A stretch of 64,000 bases of DNA from DAIDKA01 sp049792815. GTDB taxonomy: Bacteria > Pseudomonadota > Gammaproteobacteria > Steroidobacterales > Steroidobacteraceae. Of this stretch, positions 16,937 to 26,319 are shown piece after piece. The stretch's first letter is position 1. The number at the start of each line of letters is the position of its first letter. A program made the translations under genes and the position numbers. Below the pieces are notes generated by a model. It was not told the DNA's origin, searched no databases, and saw nothing but the letters and a program-made list of their open reading frames with translations. The stretch is from positions 118,764 through 182,763 of the forward strand of contig JBARBG010000025.1 of assembly GCA_049792815.1 (NCBI GenBank), read 5' to 3'.

Positions 16937-17803
16937 CTATATCGCCCGCTTCACTGCGGCGCGCACCGGGCTGATTTCCCGCATGAATACCGCGACCTTG
17001 CGTGGAAACTTGCTCTGGGAGTGGCGATGAACGCGGCGCCAGGCCGCCCACACATTCCCCGCCAATGCCCCTGCCAACAAGAAGTAAACCACGCCGAACA
17101 TCTCAAATACGGCGTAGCTGACCGCGGCGACGATGATTCCGCAGATCCATTGGTCCTTATACCTGGCAGGCGCAGTCGGCGGGTCTGTCAGAATAATAAG
17201 GGCAAAGAACAGTACTGCTTCAATGTCCGGCGATCGGAAAACCTCCGCGACCCGCCGCGGATCGCCCAGATATGCAGTTGCCGTGAACACGAGGAAATAT
17301 GCTCCGAGAAAGGACAAAACCAGCGGCATTTTATTCACCCGGTCCGCGATGTAGATTCCGCCGGCGACCAGTGCCACGCGTAGCCACGTGGGCGAAACCT
17401 CCGCAAGCGCTCCCCACCAGCTCTGCCCCATTGGCAACAAATACATCATCGATACGAGGGCGAACGCCGCTGGGTTAAACACATTCGCCAAGCGCGTGCG
17501 GATCGCGTACTTGCTGATCACTGCGACCACCGACAGCACTGCCGGGACATACCAGTGCTCCTGTGCACGCACTACCATCGTCACGATCATGGCCGTCAGC
17601 ACCGCGCCACTTGGAAACTGCCAGACATTCTTGCGCAGCCGCATGATGATCAGGTCCACGATTCCGACGATCACAGTCGCGCATCCCATGTTGAGTACTA
17701 CCTCCCTGGTCCCTTCGCCCGGCGCTGCGATTGCTGTCAGGCTCACCAGGATGATGGTCAGAACGCCCTTGGGAGTCTTGAAAAATCGAATTACTCTATG
17801 CAC
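16937..17803 (-). CDS. RnfD/NqrB-like integral membrane protein
   Basis: 288 residues from a GTG at 17803 that overlaps the apbE stop by 8 bp; the longer frame begins at a TTG. About nine hydrophobic segments. The N-terminal FFKTPKGVLTIILVSLT, the FNPAAFALV segment and the late ALIILTDPPTAPARYKDQ motif are characteristic of the NqrB/RnfD/RseC-like fold (the NPA motif and the D-P-x-T-x-P turn). I could not find the S/T-G-A-T flavinylation motif that NqrB and RnfD carry, so this may be a flavin-free or differently loaded homologue. With FMN-bind and ApbE upstream it would form a small transmembrane electron-transfer unit. Confidence 0.78.
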   Translation of the reverse strand: MHRVIRFFKTPKGVLTIILVSLTAIAAPGEGTREVVLNMGCATVIVGIVDLIIMRLRKNVWQFPSGAVLTAMIVTMVVRAQEHWYVPAVLSVVAVISKYAIRTRLANVFNPAAFALVSMMYLLPMGQSWWGALAEVSPTWLRVALVAGGIYIADRVNKMPLVLSFLGAYFLVFTATAYLGDPRRVAEVFRSPDIEAVLFFALIILTDPPTAPARYKDQWICGIIVAAVSYAVFEMFGVVYFLLAGALAGNVWAAWRRVHRHSQSKFPRKVAVFMREISPVRAAVKRAI

Positions 17804-18644
17804 GGCACAGTCCCGGCGTGCGGAATACCTGCAGACCGGCGGTGACAACGACTCCCTCCACGCCCATGCGCGTCAGCAGCGGGATGCCTACCTTTGGGTC
17901 GAGAACGAATGCTGCCGTCGCGAGTGCGTCGGCGAGCATGGCGCCGGGTGCGACGACGGTGGCGCTCGCGACCCCGCGCGCCGACTCGCCGCAGCGCGGA
18001 TCGAGAATATGCTGTCCGCGTTCATAGTCACCCGACGTGCAGACGGCCCGGCCCGAAATGCGGAAACGGTCGATGAGATTGCCGGGGACACGAGGATGGC
18101 GGATGCCGGCCGACCATGGCTTGCCTTGGCAGTTGCAGCCACTGAGATAAAGATCCCCGCCGGCATCGATGGCGAAATTGCGGAACGGTTGCAGCTCGCG
18201 CGCCGCAGCGTCGACCGCCAGCCCCTTGGCAACCGCGCCGAGGTCCAGCGTCAACGGACGCCGCAGCAGAATGGTATGGTCGTGCGCGTCGATCTCGACG
18301 TCACGGAAGCTCACGTCCTCGTCAGACTCGGGCGCGCCCGTGACTTCGCCGGTAAGGTAGTGCCGGTTGAACCCGCGCGCAGCCATGCGCCCCCCGACGG
18401 TCGGATCGAATGCGCCGCCGGTCTCCTCGGCCACCATCAGCGCAAAGCGCACTGCTTCAAATAGAATCGGACTCGCCGGGGTACGCTTGCCGGCCGGCAA
18501 TTGGCGCAGCTCACTCGCCGCATCGAAGCGCGAACAATGAACCTCCACCAGACGGAACCACTCGAACGCGCGCTGCGCCGCGGCATCGGGCGCGTCGACC
18601 TCAATGGACACAACGGTCCCCATAACGGCTTCGGTGCAGATCAC
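17796..18644 (-). CDS. apbE: FAD:protein FMN transferase
   Basis: 282 residues. ApbE motifs in order: MGTVVSIEV at the N-terminus, SRFDAASELRQL, the FDPTVGG segment, LDLGAVAKGLAVD (FAD/Mg site), AIDAGGDLYLSG, VCTSGDYERG, and ADALATAAFV near the end. The enzyme transfers FMN from FAD onto Thr/Ser of target proteins, usually outside the cytosol. No Sec signal is obvious at this start, so the site of action is open; many ApbE proteins are lipoproteins. Its ATG overlaps the stop of the FMN-bind gene (ATGA), whose product is the probable acceptor. Confidence 0.94.
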   Translation of the reverse strand: MICTEAVMGTVVSIEVDAPDAAAQRAFEWFRLVEVHCSRFDAASELRQLPAGKRTPASPILFEAVRFALMVAEETGGAFDPTVGGRMAARGFNRHYLTGEVTGAPESDEDVSFRDVEIDAHDHTILLRRPLTLDLGAVAKGLAVDAAARELQPFRNFAIDAGGDLYLSGCNCQGKPWSAGIRHPRVPGNLIDRFRISGRAVCTSGDYERGQHILDPRCGESARGVASATVVAPGAMLADALATAAFVLDPKVGIPLLTRMGVEGVVVTAGLQVFRTPGLCRA

Positions 18645-19405
18645 TTGGGGATCGTTGCCTCGCTGGAGGATCGCTCGAGGGCGCTCTCAAGCGCTGCGAC
18701 CAGGGCGTTGTAATAGGCGTCGGAACTCTCGGTCGCGCGCGACATGTAATCGACGTCCGGAGTTTGCCGCTCGACGGGTTGATGAATGAGGGGGTCGATC
18801 ACACTGCACGGGTAACGGGTATCGCACGTCGCGATACCTGCCTCGATGATGCGTCCGTCCTTGATGACCACGCGGGCTTCGATGTCGCCGTGCGGAGAGT
18901 CGCCCAGGCCGGTATAAGTGCCATCTCGCCACTTCTGGGCGGAGGCGGAGGTAGACTCGCGCGTGATGGCAATGGGCATTGCCGCAGTCGCCTCTGCGGC
19001 GGGTAAGGGCACAGGCGCGATCTCACGCGGTGCATCCGGCGATGATGGTCCCGCTGCAACCGCCAAGGCATCGCCAGTCGTGACGGGTGCGGCAACCGGC
19101 GCCTGTGGCGCCGCTGCGACGGTCACGGAAGAATCAGCTGCCTGAGGTGCTGGCTTGCGTGCCACGACCGGTGACGGTTGCTTTGGCGCAGGCGTTGTCG
19201 CAGTCGCAGTCGCGGCAGTAGCTTGGTATCCAGACCCCGAATGCGGCGCCGGGGCCGCCGGCCTGCGCGCCCTGGCCTGAGTATCGAACCGGCGCGCCGC
19301 CTCGCGCGTACGCAAATATCCGGCGGCGTAAACTGCCAGTACGGCCACGCAGCTCGCCGCCACCAAGTCGTTTGGAATTTTACCCTTGCCGCGACGCTTG
19401 ACCAT
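18641..19405 (-). CDS. Membrane-anchored FMN-binding domain protein (probable ApbE substrate)
   Basis: 254 residues: a cytosolic basic N-terminus, one TM helix (about 13-30), a long Ala/Pro/Thr-rich linker (about 40-160) and a C-terminal FMN-bind domain (about 165-245) starting KWRDGTYTGLGDSPHGDI. The flavinylation-type motif D-x-x-x-S-x-A-T is visible as DYMSRATESSDAY, making Thr225 the likely FMN attachment site. The domain would face the periplasm on a flexible tether. It is the first gene of the FMN-bind/apbE/RnfD-like module. The linker length and composition are notable compared with compact FMN-bind proteins. Confidence 0.87.
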   Translation of the reverse strand: MVKRRGKGKIPNDLVAASCVAVLAVYAAGYLRTREAARRFDTQARARRPAAPAPHSGSGYQATAATATATTPAPKQPSPVVARKPAPQAADSSVTVAAAPQAPVAAPVTTGDALAVAAGPSSPDAPREIAPVPLPAAEATAAMPIAITRESTSASAQKWRDGTYTGLGDSPHGDIEARVVIKDGRIIEAGIATCDTRYPCSVIDPLIHQPVERQTPDVDYMSRATESSDAYYNALVAALESALERSSSEATIPK

Positions 19406-19456
19406 GCGGTCGATTGTACGTGGAGCAGCGGGCCGGTCACAGCGCGATCGCCAGCC

Positions 19457-20392
19457 TCAGTTGGCCTTGGACGGCGTCTCCTGCGCAAGATCAGGCCAAG
19501 TGGAGACTTTCATTGAGCTGTCACCCCGGAACATCGCCTCGATGTGGCGGATGAGCCCATCCTGAATCTTGAACACTTCGAACAGGACTGACGCGTTGTT
19601 ATTGGGATATTCCGGTGGCGAGGTGAAGTTTGCAACAGCCATCACCACGCCGCGGTCCACGTCAGCTATGTAGATGCGGCGGTTCTTTACGATCCATTTC
19701 ATCCGCGGAATCTTGAACTCACCCGCGCAGCTGCCCGATGACTCGGGTTGATTGACGGTCAAAACCGCATCTTCGAGCCGTGAGCACTCCGGATGCCACG
19801 GCACATCGTGATAGTCGAGATACCCGGAAACCACGTCGAAGTATTTGTTCGCCGTCGAGATGAGTTCGGTGCGCGAAATCCGCTCGCTTTCCGGCAGCAC
19901 CGCATCGTAGATCCGATCGGCCTGGTTAAGTTTCGAAGGAGAGGTTCCGCGCAGCATCCCATCATAGGAGATCTCCTCGACCTCCGTGACCTGCCTGGCG
20001 ACGACCTTTAGTCGCACCATGTAAAACCACCATCGCTCGCCCTGGTTGGTGGGCGCGTTCGTGACCGTGCCCATGAACATCACCGCACCGGTAACCGGAT
20101 CGACGAACGCCTGGCGATAGGGCATGCGCTTGGCCAGTCCCCAGACCTCCCCCTTTCCAAGAGACACGTCAGCTCCGTTTGAGGTCACGCGCAGATTGGA
20201 CGCCACCTTGATGCGGGAGGTGTCGTTATCGAGCAGTCCCTCGGTGTAAGTCTGCAGGAACTCGAGAAGGCAGCGCCGATTGCAATCCGGCTCTTTGGTC
20301 TTTTCCTTGGCGCTCAACGTCGCAAAGCCAGAACCGGTCACCACGAGCATGCAGCCGAACCATGCGGCTGTGCGGGATGAATGAAGGAACAT
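19457..20392 (-). CDS. Unrecognised secreted protein (two NTF2-like halves?)
   Basis: 311 residues from the ATG at 20392, which has AGGAGG six bases upstream. A Sec signal covers about residues 1-27. I do not recognise the family with confidence. The mature protein begins with a Cys pair (DCNRRCLLEFLQTYTEGLLD), a helix pattern seen in NTF2-like cones, and a similar helix recurs at about 175-200 (SRTELISTANKYFDVVSGYL). The end (FEVFKIQDGLIRHIEAMFRG) also resembles the last strands of an NTF2-like fold. It could be a tandem cone binding a hydrophobic ligand (inference). It lies upstream of the flavin module in the same direction. Confidence 0.82.
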   Translation of the reverse strand: MFLHSSRTAAWFGCMLVVTGSGFATLSAKEKTKEPDCNRRCLLEFLQTYTEGLLDNDTSRIKVASNLRVTSNGADVSLGKGEVWGLAKRMPYRQAFVDPVTGAVMFMGTVTNAPTNQGERWWFYMVRLKVVARQVTEVEEISYDGMLRGTSPSKLNQADRIYDAVLPESERISRTELISTANKYFDVVSGYLDYHDVPWHPECSRLEDAVLTVNQPESSGSCAGEFKIPRMKWIVKNRRIYIADVDRGVVMAVANFTSPPEYPNNNASVLFEVFKIQDGLIRHIEAMFRGDSSMKVSTWPDLAQETPSKAN

Positions 20393-20654
20393 GAATCGCC
20401 TCCTGTGTTCGATATGCCGCTGCATCGGCGCGAATTGACTGTCGTGCACCCGACTATAGACTGCCCGGGGGAATCGGCTGGACCCGAGGCCACGGATCTC
20501 AAGCTGTGCAGTTTGCGTTCAAAATCACGACAAGGTTTCCCACGCCAGTGCTGGGCACTGTGACCTATACGGTGGAGAAGGTTCAAGGCAGCCTTGATCG
20601 CCAGAGTCAGGTACGCGCATCAATTGCCCGAGGGTCATCCGCTAGTGGGTTGGG

Positions 20655-21815
20655 TTATGTGGCGCGCAGTGCCTGGATGACCTGCTGACGACCGGCCCGG
20701 ATAGCCGGCAGCAGACTGCCCGCCAATGCCAGGGCCAGCGCCCAACCGATGCCTGTTGCGACCAGGCGCGGAGTGATCAACAGCCGATAGATGTTCTGGC
20801 TCACCATGAACTCGCGGCCGCCAAACAGCAGCCAGGAGGCAGCAGCGCCAACCAACGCGCCAAGCAGCGCGAGCAGAAGTGCTTCGAACACCACGGATGC
20901 CGCCACGGGCAACGCGCCGTAGCCAATGGCACGCAGAATGGCCATCTCCCTGGCACGAGCCCTGACGATGCCGTAGAAGATATTCACCAATCCAAACAGG
21001 GCGCCAATCGACAGTATCGCGCCCGCCAGATACGCCATCGCCGTAAAGTACTCGGATTCGCCGGCCACGATCCGGTCAAAGTAGCTTTGCTGCGTTTCCG
21101 CGGTAACCTTGAGCGCCGGGTTGGTAATCAGCCATTGGCGGAAGTTCGCCAGTTGCGCCGGATCCTTCAGCCGCGCCTGGACGCTGCCGTATCCCGAGCG
21201 GTGCATCATGGCTGCAAGCGTATCGACATCACCCATCAGCTCGTTGGCATTGACGCCATCGGCTGCGAATACGCCGACGATGGGCCAAGCCCCCTCCCGG
21301 AGCCGCACGTTGTCGCCGATATTCAGGCCAAACGCACGCTGCGTGCCGACGCCGACGATGAGTTCCTGGCGGCCGGACTCAAACATGCGGCCCGATACGA
21401 GTCTGAAGCCGGGTCGGATCGCAGCCCCGAGCGCACCCATGCCCCGGACCCGCAGATACCCGCCGCTTGCGATGGGACGGACCGGAGGCGTGAAGAACAA
21501 CACTTCGGCATCGCCGAGCACTTTACCGTCCGGATCCCGCGCCATGCCGGGTGCATCGAGGATGGTACCGATGACTTCGCGGGACAGCCCGTCGCCGTCG
21601 TCGAACAATGATTTGTCAGGCAGCACCACGGCTATATGGGGATCGGTCGCCGTGCGGAAGGCCTGCACCACGCCCGCGGTGGCCGAGAGCATCGACAGCA
21701 GCACTCCGATGACACAGGCGGTAGCGACCAGGATGGTCAGCGCAGCCGCCCGGCGCTGCGGCAATGTGGACAGGCTCAGCTTCAGGAGCAGCGAATATTG
21801 ACGGATGAGGGCCAA
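20655..21815 (-). CDS. ABC transporter permease, MacB/FtsX family (second of a pair)
   Basis: 386 residues from the TTG at 21815, which begins two bases after the upstream stop; the longer frame overlaps the neighbouring gene and reads as low-complexity sequence. Layout is FtsX-like: TM1 near residue 30, a large periplasmic MacB_PCD-type domain (about 50-250), then three C-terminal TMs with the signature REMAILRAIGYG and a final AIRAGRQQVIQALRA. Such permeases need an ATPase of the LolD/MacB type, which is absent nearby. Substrates of relatives are lipoproteins, peptides or cell-envelope lipids. It forms an apparent heterodimer with the preceding permease. Confidence 0.86.
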   Translation of the reverse strand: MALIRQYSLLLKLSLSTLPQRRAAALTILVATACVIGVLLSMLSATAGVVQAFRTATDPHIAVVLPDKSLFDDGDGLSREVIGTILDAPGMARDPDGKVLGDAEVLFFTPPVRPIASGGYLRVRGMGALGAAIRPGFRLVSGRMFESGRQELIVGVGTQRAFGLNIGDNVRLREGAWPIVGVFAADGVNANELMGDVDTLAAMMHRSGYGSVQARLKDPAQLANFRQWLITNPALKVTAETQQSYFDRIVAGESEYFTAMAYLAGAILSIGALFGLVNIFYGIVRARAREMAILRAIGYGALPVAASVVFEALLLALLGALVGAAASWLLFGGREFMVSQNIYRLLITPRLVATGIGWALALALAGSLLPAIRAGRQQVIQALRAT

Positions 21816-21817
21816 GT

Positions 21818-22999
21818 TCAGCGTCCCGCGAGCGCATCGGCGACGCTGAGCCGCCTGAGCCGCAGCATCGGCAAGGCACAGCTGCCCAGGGCCAACAGTA
21901 TTGCGAGCGCGACCGCCAGCGCCAGCACCGGGAATGTCGCCAGCGATGCGGTGAGCATCCTGGAGAGGTATTGCGGCAGCAGGTGCGCCGCCCACCGGCC
22001 CAGCAACACCGCAATTCCTGTGCCTAGCACGGCACCCAGCACGCAGGGTATGACCGACTCAATGAACACCAGGGACAGCAGATGAGCGGCATGGAACCCC
22101 AGGGTCTTCAGCACCGCAAATTCGGGCACACGCTCCCGAACCGAGCGCGCAATGGCATTGGCGGTCAGGAACAGTACCATCGCAAAGCCCGCGGCGCCGA
22201 TGCACAACGTCATCGATTCGGACTCGAAACCGACGTTGACCTGGGACTGCGCGTTCAGCCGCTCAGAAAACGCCTGGGTCGCGGTAGCCGAGTTGAGGTA
22301 CCGCTGGTTGATCTGGTCGCTGATGGCGACGGCCCGATCGGCGTTCCGCAGAGCGACATAGAAGGAGTAACCCAGTCCGCGCTGGTCAAGGGGCTCCGTG
22401 TTTTCAAGGTACTGCGAGTTGCCGACGATGAACCCGTTGGTCCCGGACCAGTTACGGTCGTCCGGCACGATTCCCAGCACGTTAAATTCCCAGGTCGTAC
22501 CCCCGTCAGCGCGGCTGCCGGCCTGCGTGATGACAGTGAAGACATCGCCCGCCCTCAGACCCCACTTGCTGGCGGCCTTGATGCTGGCAAAGACGCCCGC
22601 CGGCGTGGCGAATAACTGGTCCCACTGCACCGGCTGCAGGGGTCCGTCGGACCACACCGCACGCATGCCGCGGTTGACCGTGCGTATGCCGACGGAGTTG
22701 TGCGGGTCCACATGGTAGCCACCCAGCCAACGGCTACCGGCCACCCCGACCACTCCGTCCATGTGGGCGATCTGCTCACCGATGGCCAGGGGCAGTCCCC
22801 CGGGACCCGGGGAATCATTAAAGAGGGCATCGACGAACAGGCGATCCATCCTGCTGTGATCCAGGATGTCGCGCGCGGTCAGATTCATGCTGATCATCAG
22901 CGCCAGCAGCGTAAAGCCCGCAGCCACCGCCAGAAGGGTCAGCAGCCCTTCAGCCGGTTTACGTGCCAAGGCAGACCAGATCAGTGGCCAGTACTTCAA
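21818..22999 (-). CDS. ABC transporter permease, MacB/FtsX family (first of a pair)
   Basis: 393 residues from the TTG at 22999; no ATG exists between the ankyrin gene's stop and the first TM (LIWSALARKPAEGLLTLLAV). A periplasmic domain (about 50-260) is followed by three C-terminal TMs with RERVPEFAVLKTLGFH, the conserved FtsX cytoplasmic coupling loop, and the end LRRLSVADALAGR. It lies 35 bp after the ankyrin gene of copy A and is probably transcribed with it. The paired permeases imply a heterodimeric complex, but no ATP-binding subunit is encoded within this operon. Confidence 0.86.
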   Translation of the reverse strand: MKYWPLIWSALARKPAEGLLTLLAVAAGFTLLALMISMNLTARDILDHSRMDRLFVDALFNDSPGPGGLPLAIGEQIAHMDGVVGVAGSRWLGGYHVDPHNSVGIRTVNRGMRAVWSDGPLQPVQWDQLFATPAGVFASIKAASKWGLRAGDVFTVITQAGSRADGGTTWEFNVLGIVPDDRNWSGTNGFIVGNSQYLENTEPLDQRGLGYSFYVALRNADRAVAISDQINQRYLNSATATQAFSERLNAQSQVNVGFESESMTLCIGAAGFAMVLFLTANAIARSVRERVPEFAVLKTLGFHAAHLLSLVFIESVIPCVLGAVLGTGIAVLLGRWAAHLLPQYLSRMLTASLATFPVLALAVALAILLALGSCALPMLRLRRLSVADALAGR

Positions 23000-23034
23000 G
23001 AAAATCTCGCCACAGGGGTGGGCCTCCGAGCGGA

Positions 23035-24942
23035 TCAGTTGTTGATGCCGATCGGATCGTATCCCGGTTTGCAGACATCGACGATACACAGCGATTCGAG
23101 CGTACGGCCTTCGGGCGGTACCTTGAGTCCGGCTTTCAGCATCAACTCACGCAGCACCTTGGAGGTCTCCGGATGCGGAATCGCCGACTGCACGCCAACA
23201 CGCACGAGACCGTCGGCATAATCGATCGGCAACCAGGTGTGGATCGACAGGGTCGGGCTGCCGCGGTTGTCGGTGTTGCCGAAATCGCGCACATCCATCC
23301 TGGCGCCCGCTGCCACCAAAACTTTCACCACCTCAGTCGCCCCCTTGTGCGCGGCGCCGTGCAGTGCGACGCGGCCGGTGTCGGCCTGGAAGTTGGGGTT
23401 GATGCCGAGCGACAGCAAATACTTCACGGCCTCCACCGTCTCCCCGGGGGAGCGCTCCTGGGTAACGCCTTCGACCCAGCCGATGCCGGCAGCCGCCGCC
23501 AGCGGCGTTACTCCCAGCTTGGTATTGATCTTCGGATCGGCACCACGCGCGATCAACAGTTTCAGCAATTCAAGATCGCCTGACTGCGCTGCACGCAGGA
23601 ACGCAGTGGCACCGTCTTCGTTCAACCATTGATTGGTGAACACCGTGCGCGTTTCGGTACTCTCGGTGATACGCCAATTGACATCGGCGCCCTTGTCGAG
23701 CAGATAGGTGATGAAGGCCAGGCTGTCCATGTCGGCAGTGCGCACCGGGTAGTCACCGCCTTCGATATTGCGGTTGTCCACGGCCAGATACAGCGGCGTC
23801 CAACCCCCCTTGTTGGCCAGGTTCACATTGGCGCCGCGCTCGATGAGAAACTTTGCCATTTGATAGTTCGAGTTCTGCGTGGCGGCCAACAGCGCACTCC
23901 AGCCGTAGCGTGTTGTCTGGTTCACATCGGCGCCACCTTCCAGCAGGGCGCGCGCGGCCTCGACGCTGCCGCTGCGGGCGGCATAAACCAACGCGGTAAA
24001 CGCACCACCATCGGGAGCACGCGCGGGGGGACGGCGGCCACGAACGGTGCTCACAGGAACCGGATTGCCAGTCGCATCCGCAACCTGGTTGCCATCCGCC
24101 CCCTGTTCAGCAGGCGCTTCCCCACCCGCACCAGCCCCATGGTTGCCGCCGGCGCCGACGATGGTAACGAAGCCCAAACCCCTGCGCTGAATCCCTTTGC
24201 ACAAATCGGCGTCAGGAGTATTTTTCGCGCTGGCGCCCAACAACTCTTCGCGCTGGATTCGCACCTGTTGCAGATCAGGTGTCTTCGCGTCGCATAGCAC
24301 CGCGATGGCCTGCTGGCGTACGGCGCGGCGGGGATCTTCGGAATTACCCAATGCTGCCGTGCGCCCATCGCGCATCACCGGTTTGGACACGGCCGCCACG
24401 TTGGCGCCATGCTGGATCAGTTCCTGCAACACGTCGGCATGCCCCTGGTCGGCAGCCTGCATCAACGCGCTGGTACCGCGTTCGGTTTCACTGGCATTCA
24501 CATCGGCGCCGTGTTCCAACAATGCGTGCACCGCCTCGACGCTACCCGAGCGTGCGGCCACCATCAGCGGACGGCGACCGAGCGGCAGCTGTTCGTTGGC
24601 ATCGGCACCGCCCTTGAGCAACGCTTTGATCACGGCGGCATCACCCCGCGCCGCTGCCAGCCACAGCGGCGTGGCACCATCGTGGTTGGCCAGGCCCGGT
24701 TTGGCGCCGGCCTTCAGCAGCAGCTCGGCCAGTTTTGTGTCGCCGCGATAGGCGGCCCACTGCAGGGCGGTGGCGCCATCGGCCTGTTGTGCATTCACGT
24801 CGGCTCCGCGTTTGAGCAGACTCTCGATTTGCGCTTTATTGCCACTACTTGCGGCGTCGGCAATATCGGCTTGCGCGAACGCAGCGCCTGCCATCCCCGA
24901 CAGCAACACAGCAGTGAGAGTTTTCAATGCAAAGCCACGCAT
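23035..24942 (-). CDS. Periplasmic ankyrin-repeat protein (copy A)
   Basis: 635 residues from the ATG at 24942 (a GTG at 24966 overlapping the previous stop is an alternative). A Sec signal (about 1-23, cleavage after AFA) sends it to the periplasm. About ten ankyrin repeats (pattern DGATPLWLAAARGDAAVI) cover most of the protein, interrupted by a non-repeat insertion at about 195-310 that is Gly/Pro-rich and contains Cys residues (CDAKT, DLCKG). The C-terminal 60 residues have a Cys pair in SLCIVDVCKPGYDP. Ankyrin repeats bind proteins, so it may scaffold the DUF1592/DUF1552 partners encoded upstream. The ABC permeases follow in the same direction. Confidence 0.9.
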   Translation of the reverse strand: MRGFALKTLTAVLLSGMAGAAFAQADIADAASSGNKAQIESLLKRGADVNAQQADGATALQWAAYRGDTKLAELLLKAGAKPGLANHDGATPLWLAAARGDAAVIKALLKGGADANEQLPLGRRPLMVAARSGSVEAVHALLEHGADVNASETERGTSALMQAADQGHADVLQELIQHGANVAAVSKPVMRDGRTAALGNSEDPRRAVRQQAIAVLCDAKTPDLQQVRIQREELLGASAKNTPDADLCKGIQRRGLGFVTIVGAGGNHGAGAGGEAPAEQGADGNQVADATGNPVPVSTVRGRRPPARAPDGGAFTALVYAARSGSVEAARALLEGGADVNQTTRYGWSALLAATQNSNYQMAKFLIERGANVNLANKGGWTPLYLAVDNRNIEGGDYPVRTADMDSLAFITYLLDKGADVNWRITESTETRTVFTNQWLNEDGATAFLRAAQSGDLELLKLLIARGADPKINTKLGVTPLAAAAGIGWVEGVTQERSPGETVEAVKYLLSLGINPNFQADTGRVALHGAAHKGATEVVKVLVAAGARMDVRDFGNTDNRGSPTLSIHTWLPIDYADGLVRVGVQSAIPHPETSKVLRELMLKAGLKVPPEGRTLESLCIVDVCKPGYDPIGINN

Positions 24943-24962
24943 ACTGTTTCTCACCGAGCCCG

Positions 24963-26315
24963 TCACACCAGGCCGGGCAGAGGTCCGGTGCTATCACCAA
25001 AACTGTCACGGTGGATGTCGAACTGGTCGAGAATGCTCAACAGCAGATTACCGGTCGGTACCTGCTTGGTCGGAAACGCCAGATGGCGGCCGCCTTGCAG
25101 TTTGCCGTTGTTGCCGCCGATCAGAATGTGCGGCACGTCGTAGTGCACGTGCTGATTCGGGTTGCCCATGTTGCTGCCGTACATCAGCAGCGAATGATCG
25201 AGCAGCGAGCCGTCGCCATCGTTGGTGTTAGCCAGTTTCTCGACGAAGTACGCCAACACCTTCACGTGATACTGGTTGATCTTCGACAGTTGCTTGATCA
25301 GATTCGGATCTTCACCGTGGTGCGAGCCGCCGTGGAATCCCAGCGTCGGCGACTCGCTTTCCGGATAGACACGGCCGGTGAGATCGCGCGCGAACAGCAT
25401 GGTGCTGGTGCGGGTGATGTCGGCCTGGAAGCCGAGCACCAGCAGGTCGAACATGATCTTGATGTGCTGATCGAACGACTGCGGAATGCCCGAGGGCACC
25501 GCGAAATTTTCCGGTGCGGCAGTCGTCGCACGGGCGGCGATCTGCAGACGGCGCTCGATCTCGCGCACATTGTCAGTGAAGGCATCCAGACGCGCACGAT
25601 CCGGCACACTGATCTCAGTGCGCATACCTTTGATCTTGTCGTTGACCGAATCGAGGATGCTCTGGTTGCGCTCGCGGCGCTGCACGCGTTGCTCGGCGGT
25701 GCTGCCGCTGCCGAACATGCGCTCGAATACAACCTGCGGGTTCAGTTCCATCGGCAACGGCGTGGTCGGCGATGCCCACGCGATCGTATTGGTGTAGACG
25801 CAACTGTAACCTTCGCCGCAATTGCTCGATCCCGAACCCGGGTCTTCCACCGAAATTTCCACCGACGGCAGCAGCGTCTCCTGCCCGTACTTGGCGGCGA
25901 TGACCTGGTCGATGGTCTGGCCGGCGTAAACGTCGGCGCCAGAGGTTTTGCGCGGCTTCTGCGCACACAGGAACGCAGCAGCGACCCAGTGGTCAGCACC
26001 AGTTTCACCCGGAGGCGGCTCGGACGAGCGCGAATGCAGGCCAGTCAGAATATTAAGGTGATTGCGGAACGGCTCCATCGGTTTCCAGATGAACGGCAGT
26101 TCGTCAGGCAATGCGCCGACTTTCTCGGGAATCCAGTAGCCCGGCGCCGCGCCGTGCGGCACGAAGCCGCCGAAGAAGCGCGGCGGTGTATTCGCCGCAG
26201 TCTTTGCCTGTGCCGTCATGGCGGGGATCATTGCATCCAGTAAAGGAAGGGCAAGCGTGGTGCCGAGACCGCGCAACACGGTGCGGCGGCTGAGATGCTT
26301 TTTGGTAATGAACAC
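24963..26315 (-). CDS. Tat-exported DUF1552 protein (copy A)
   Basis: 450 residues with a twin-arginine leader (KKHLSRRTVLRGLGTTLALP, about 6-25). DUF1552 runs through most of the chain: the FFGGFVPHGAAPGYW start, a central helical part with ERRLQIAARAT, and a C-terminal block with the signatures LDHSLLMYGSNMGN, PHILIGGNNGKLQGGRH and DSFGDSTGPLPG. The family is distantly like DUF1501 and alkaline-phosphatase-superfamily proteins; no activity is established. It starts four bases after the DUF1592 stop, and the ankyrin gene follows closely. The leader is nearly identical to that of copy C. Confidence 0.94.
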   Translation of the reverse strand: MFITKKHLSRRTVLRGLGTTLALPLLDAMIPAMTAQAKTAANTPPRFFGGFVPHGAAPGYWIPEKVGALPDELPFIWKPMEPFRNHLNILTGLHSRSSEPPPGETGADHWVAAAFLCAQKPRKTSGADVYAGQTIDQVIAAKYGQETLLPSVEISVEDPGSGSSNCGEGYSCVYTNTIAWASPTTPLPMELNPQVVFERMFGSGSTAEQRVQRRERNQSILDSVNDKIKGMRTEISVPDRARLDAFTDNVREIERRLQIAARATTAAPENFAVPSGIPQSFDQHIKIMFDLLVLGFQADITRTSTMLFARDLTGRVYPESESPTLGFHGGSHHGEDPNLIKQLSKINQYHVKVLAYFVEKLANTNDGDGSLLDHSLLMYGSNMGNPNQHVHYDVPHILIGGNNGKLQGGRHLAFPTKQVPTGNLLLSILDQFDIHRDSFGDSTGPLPGLV

Positions 26316-26319
26316 GGGT

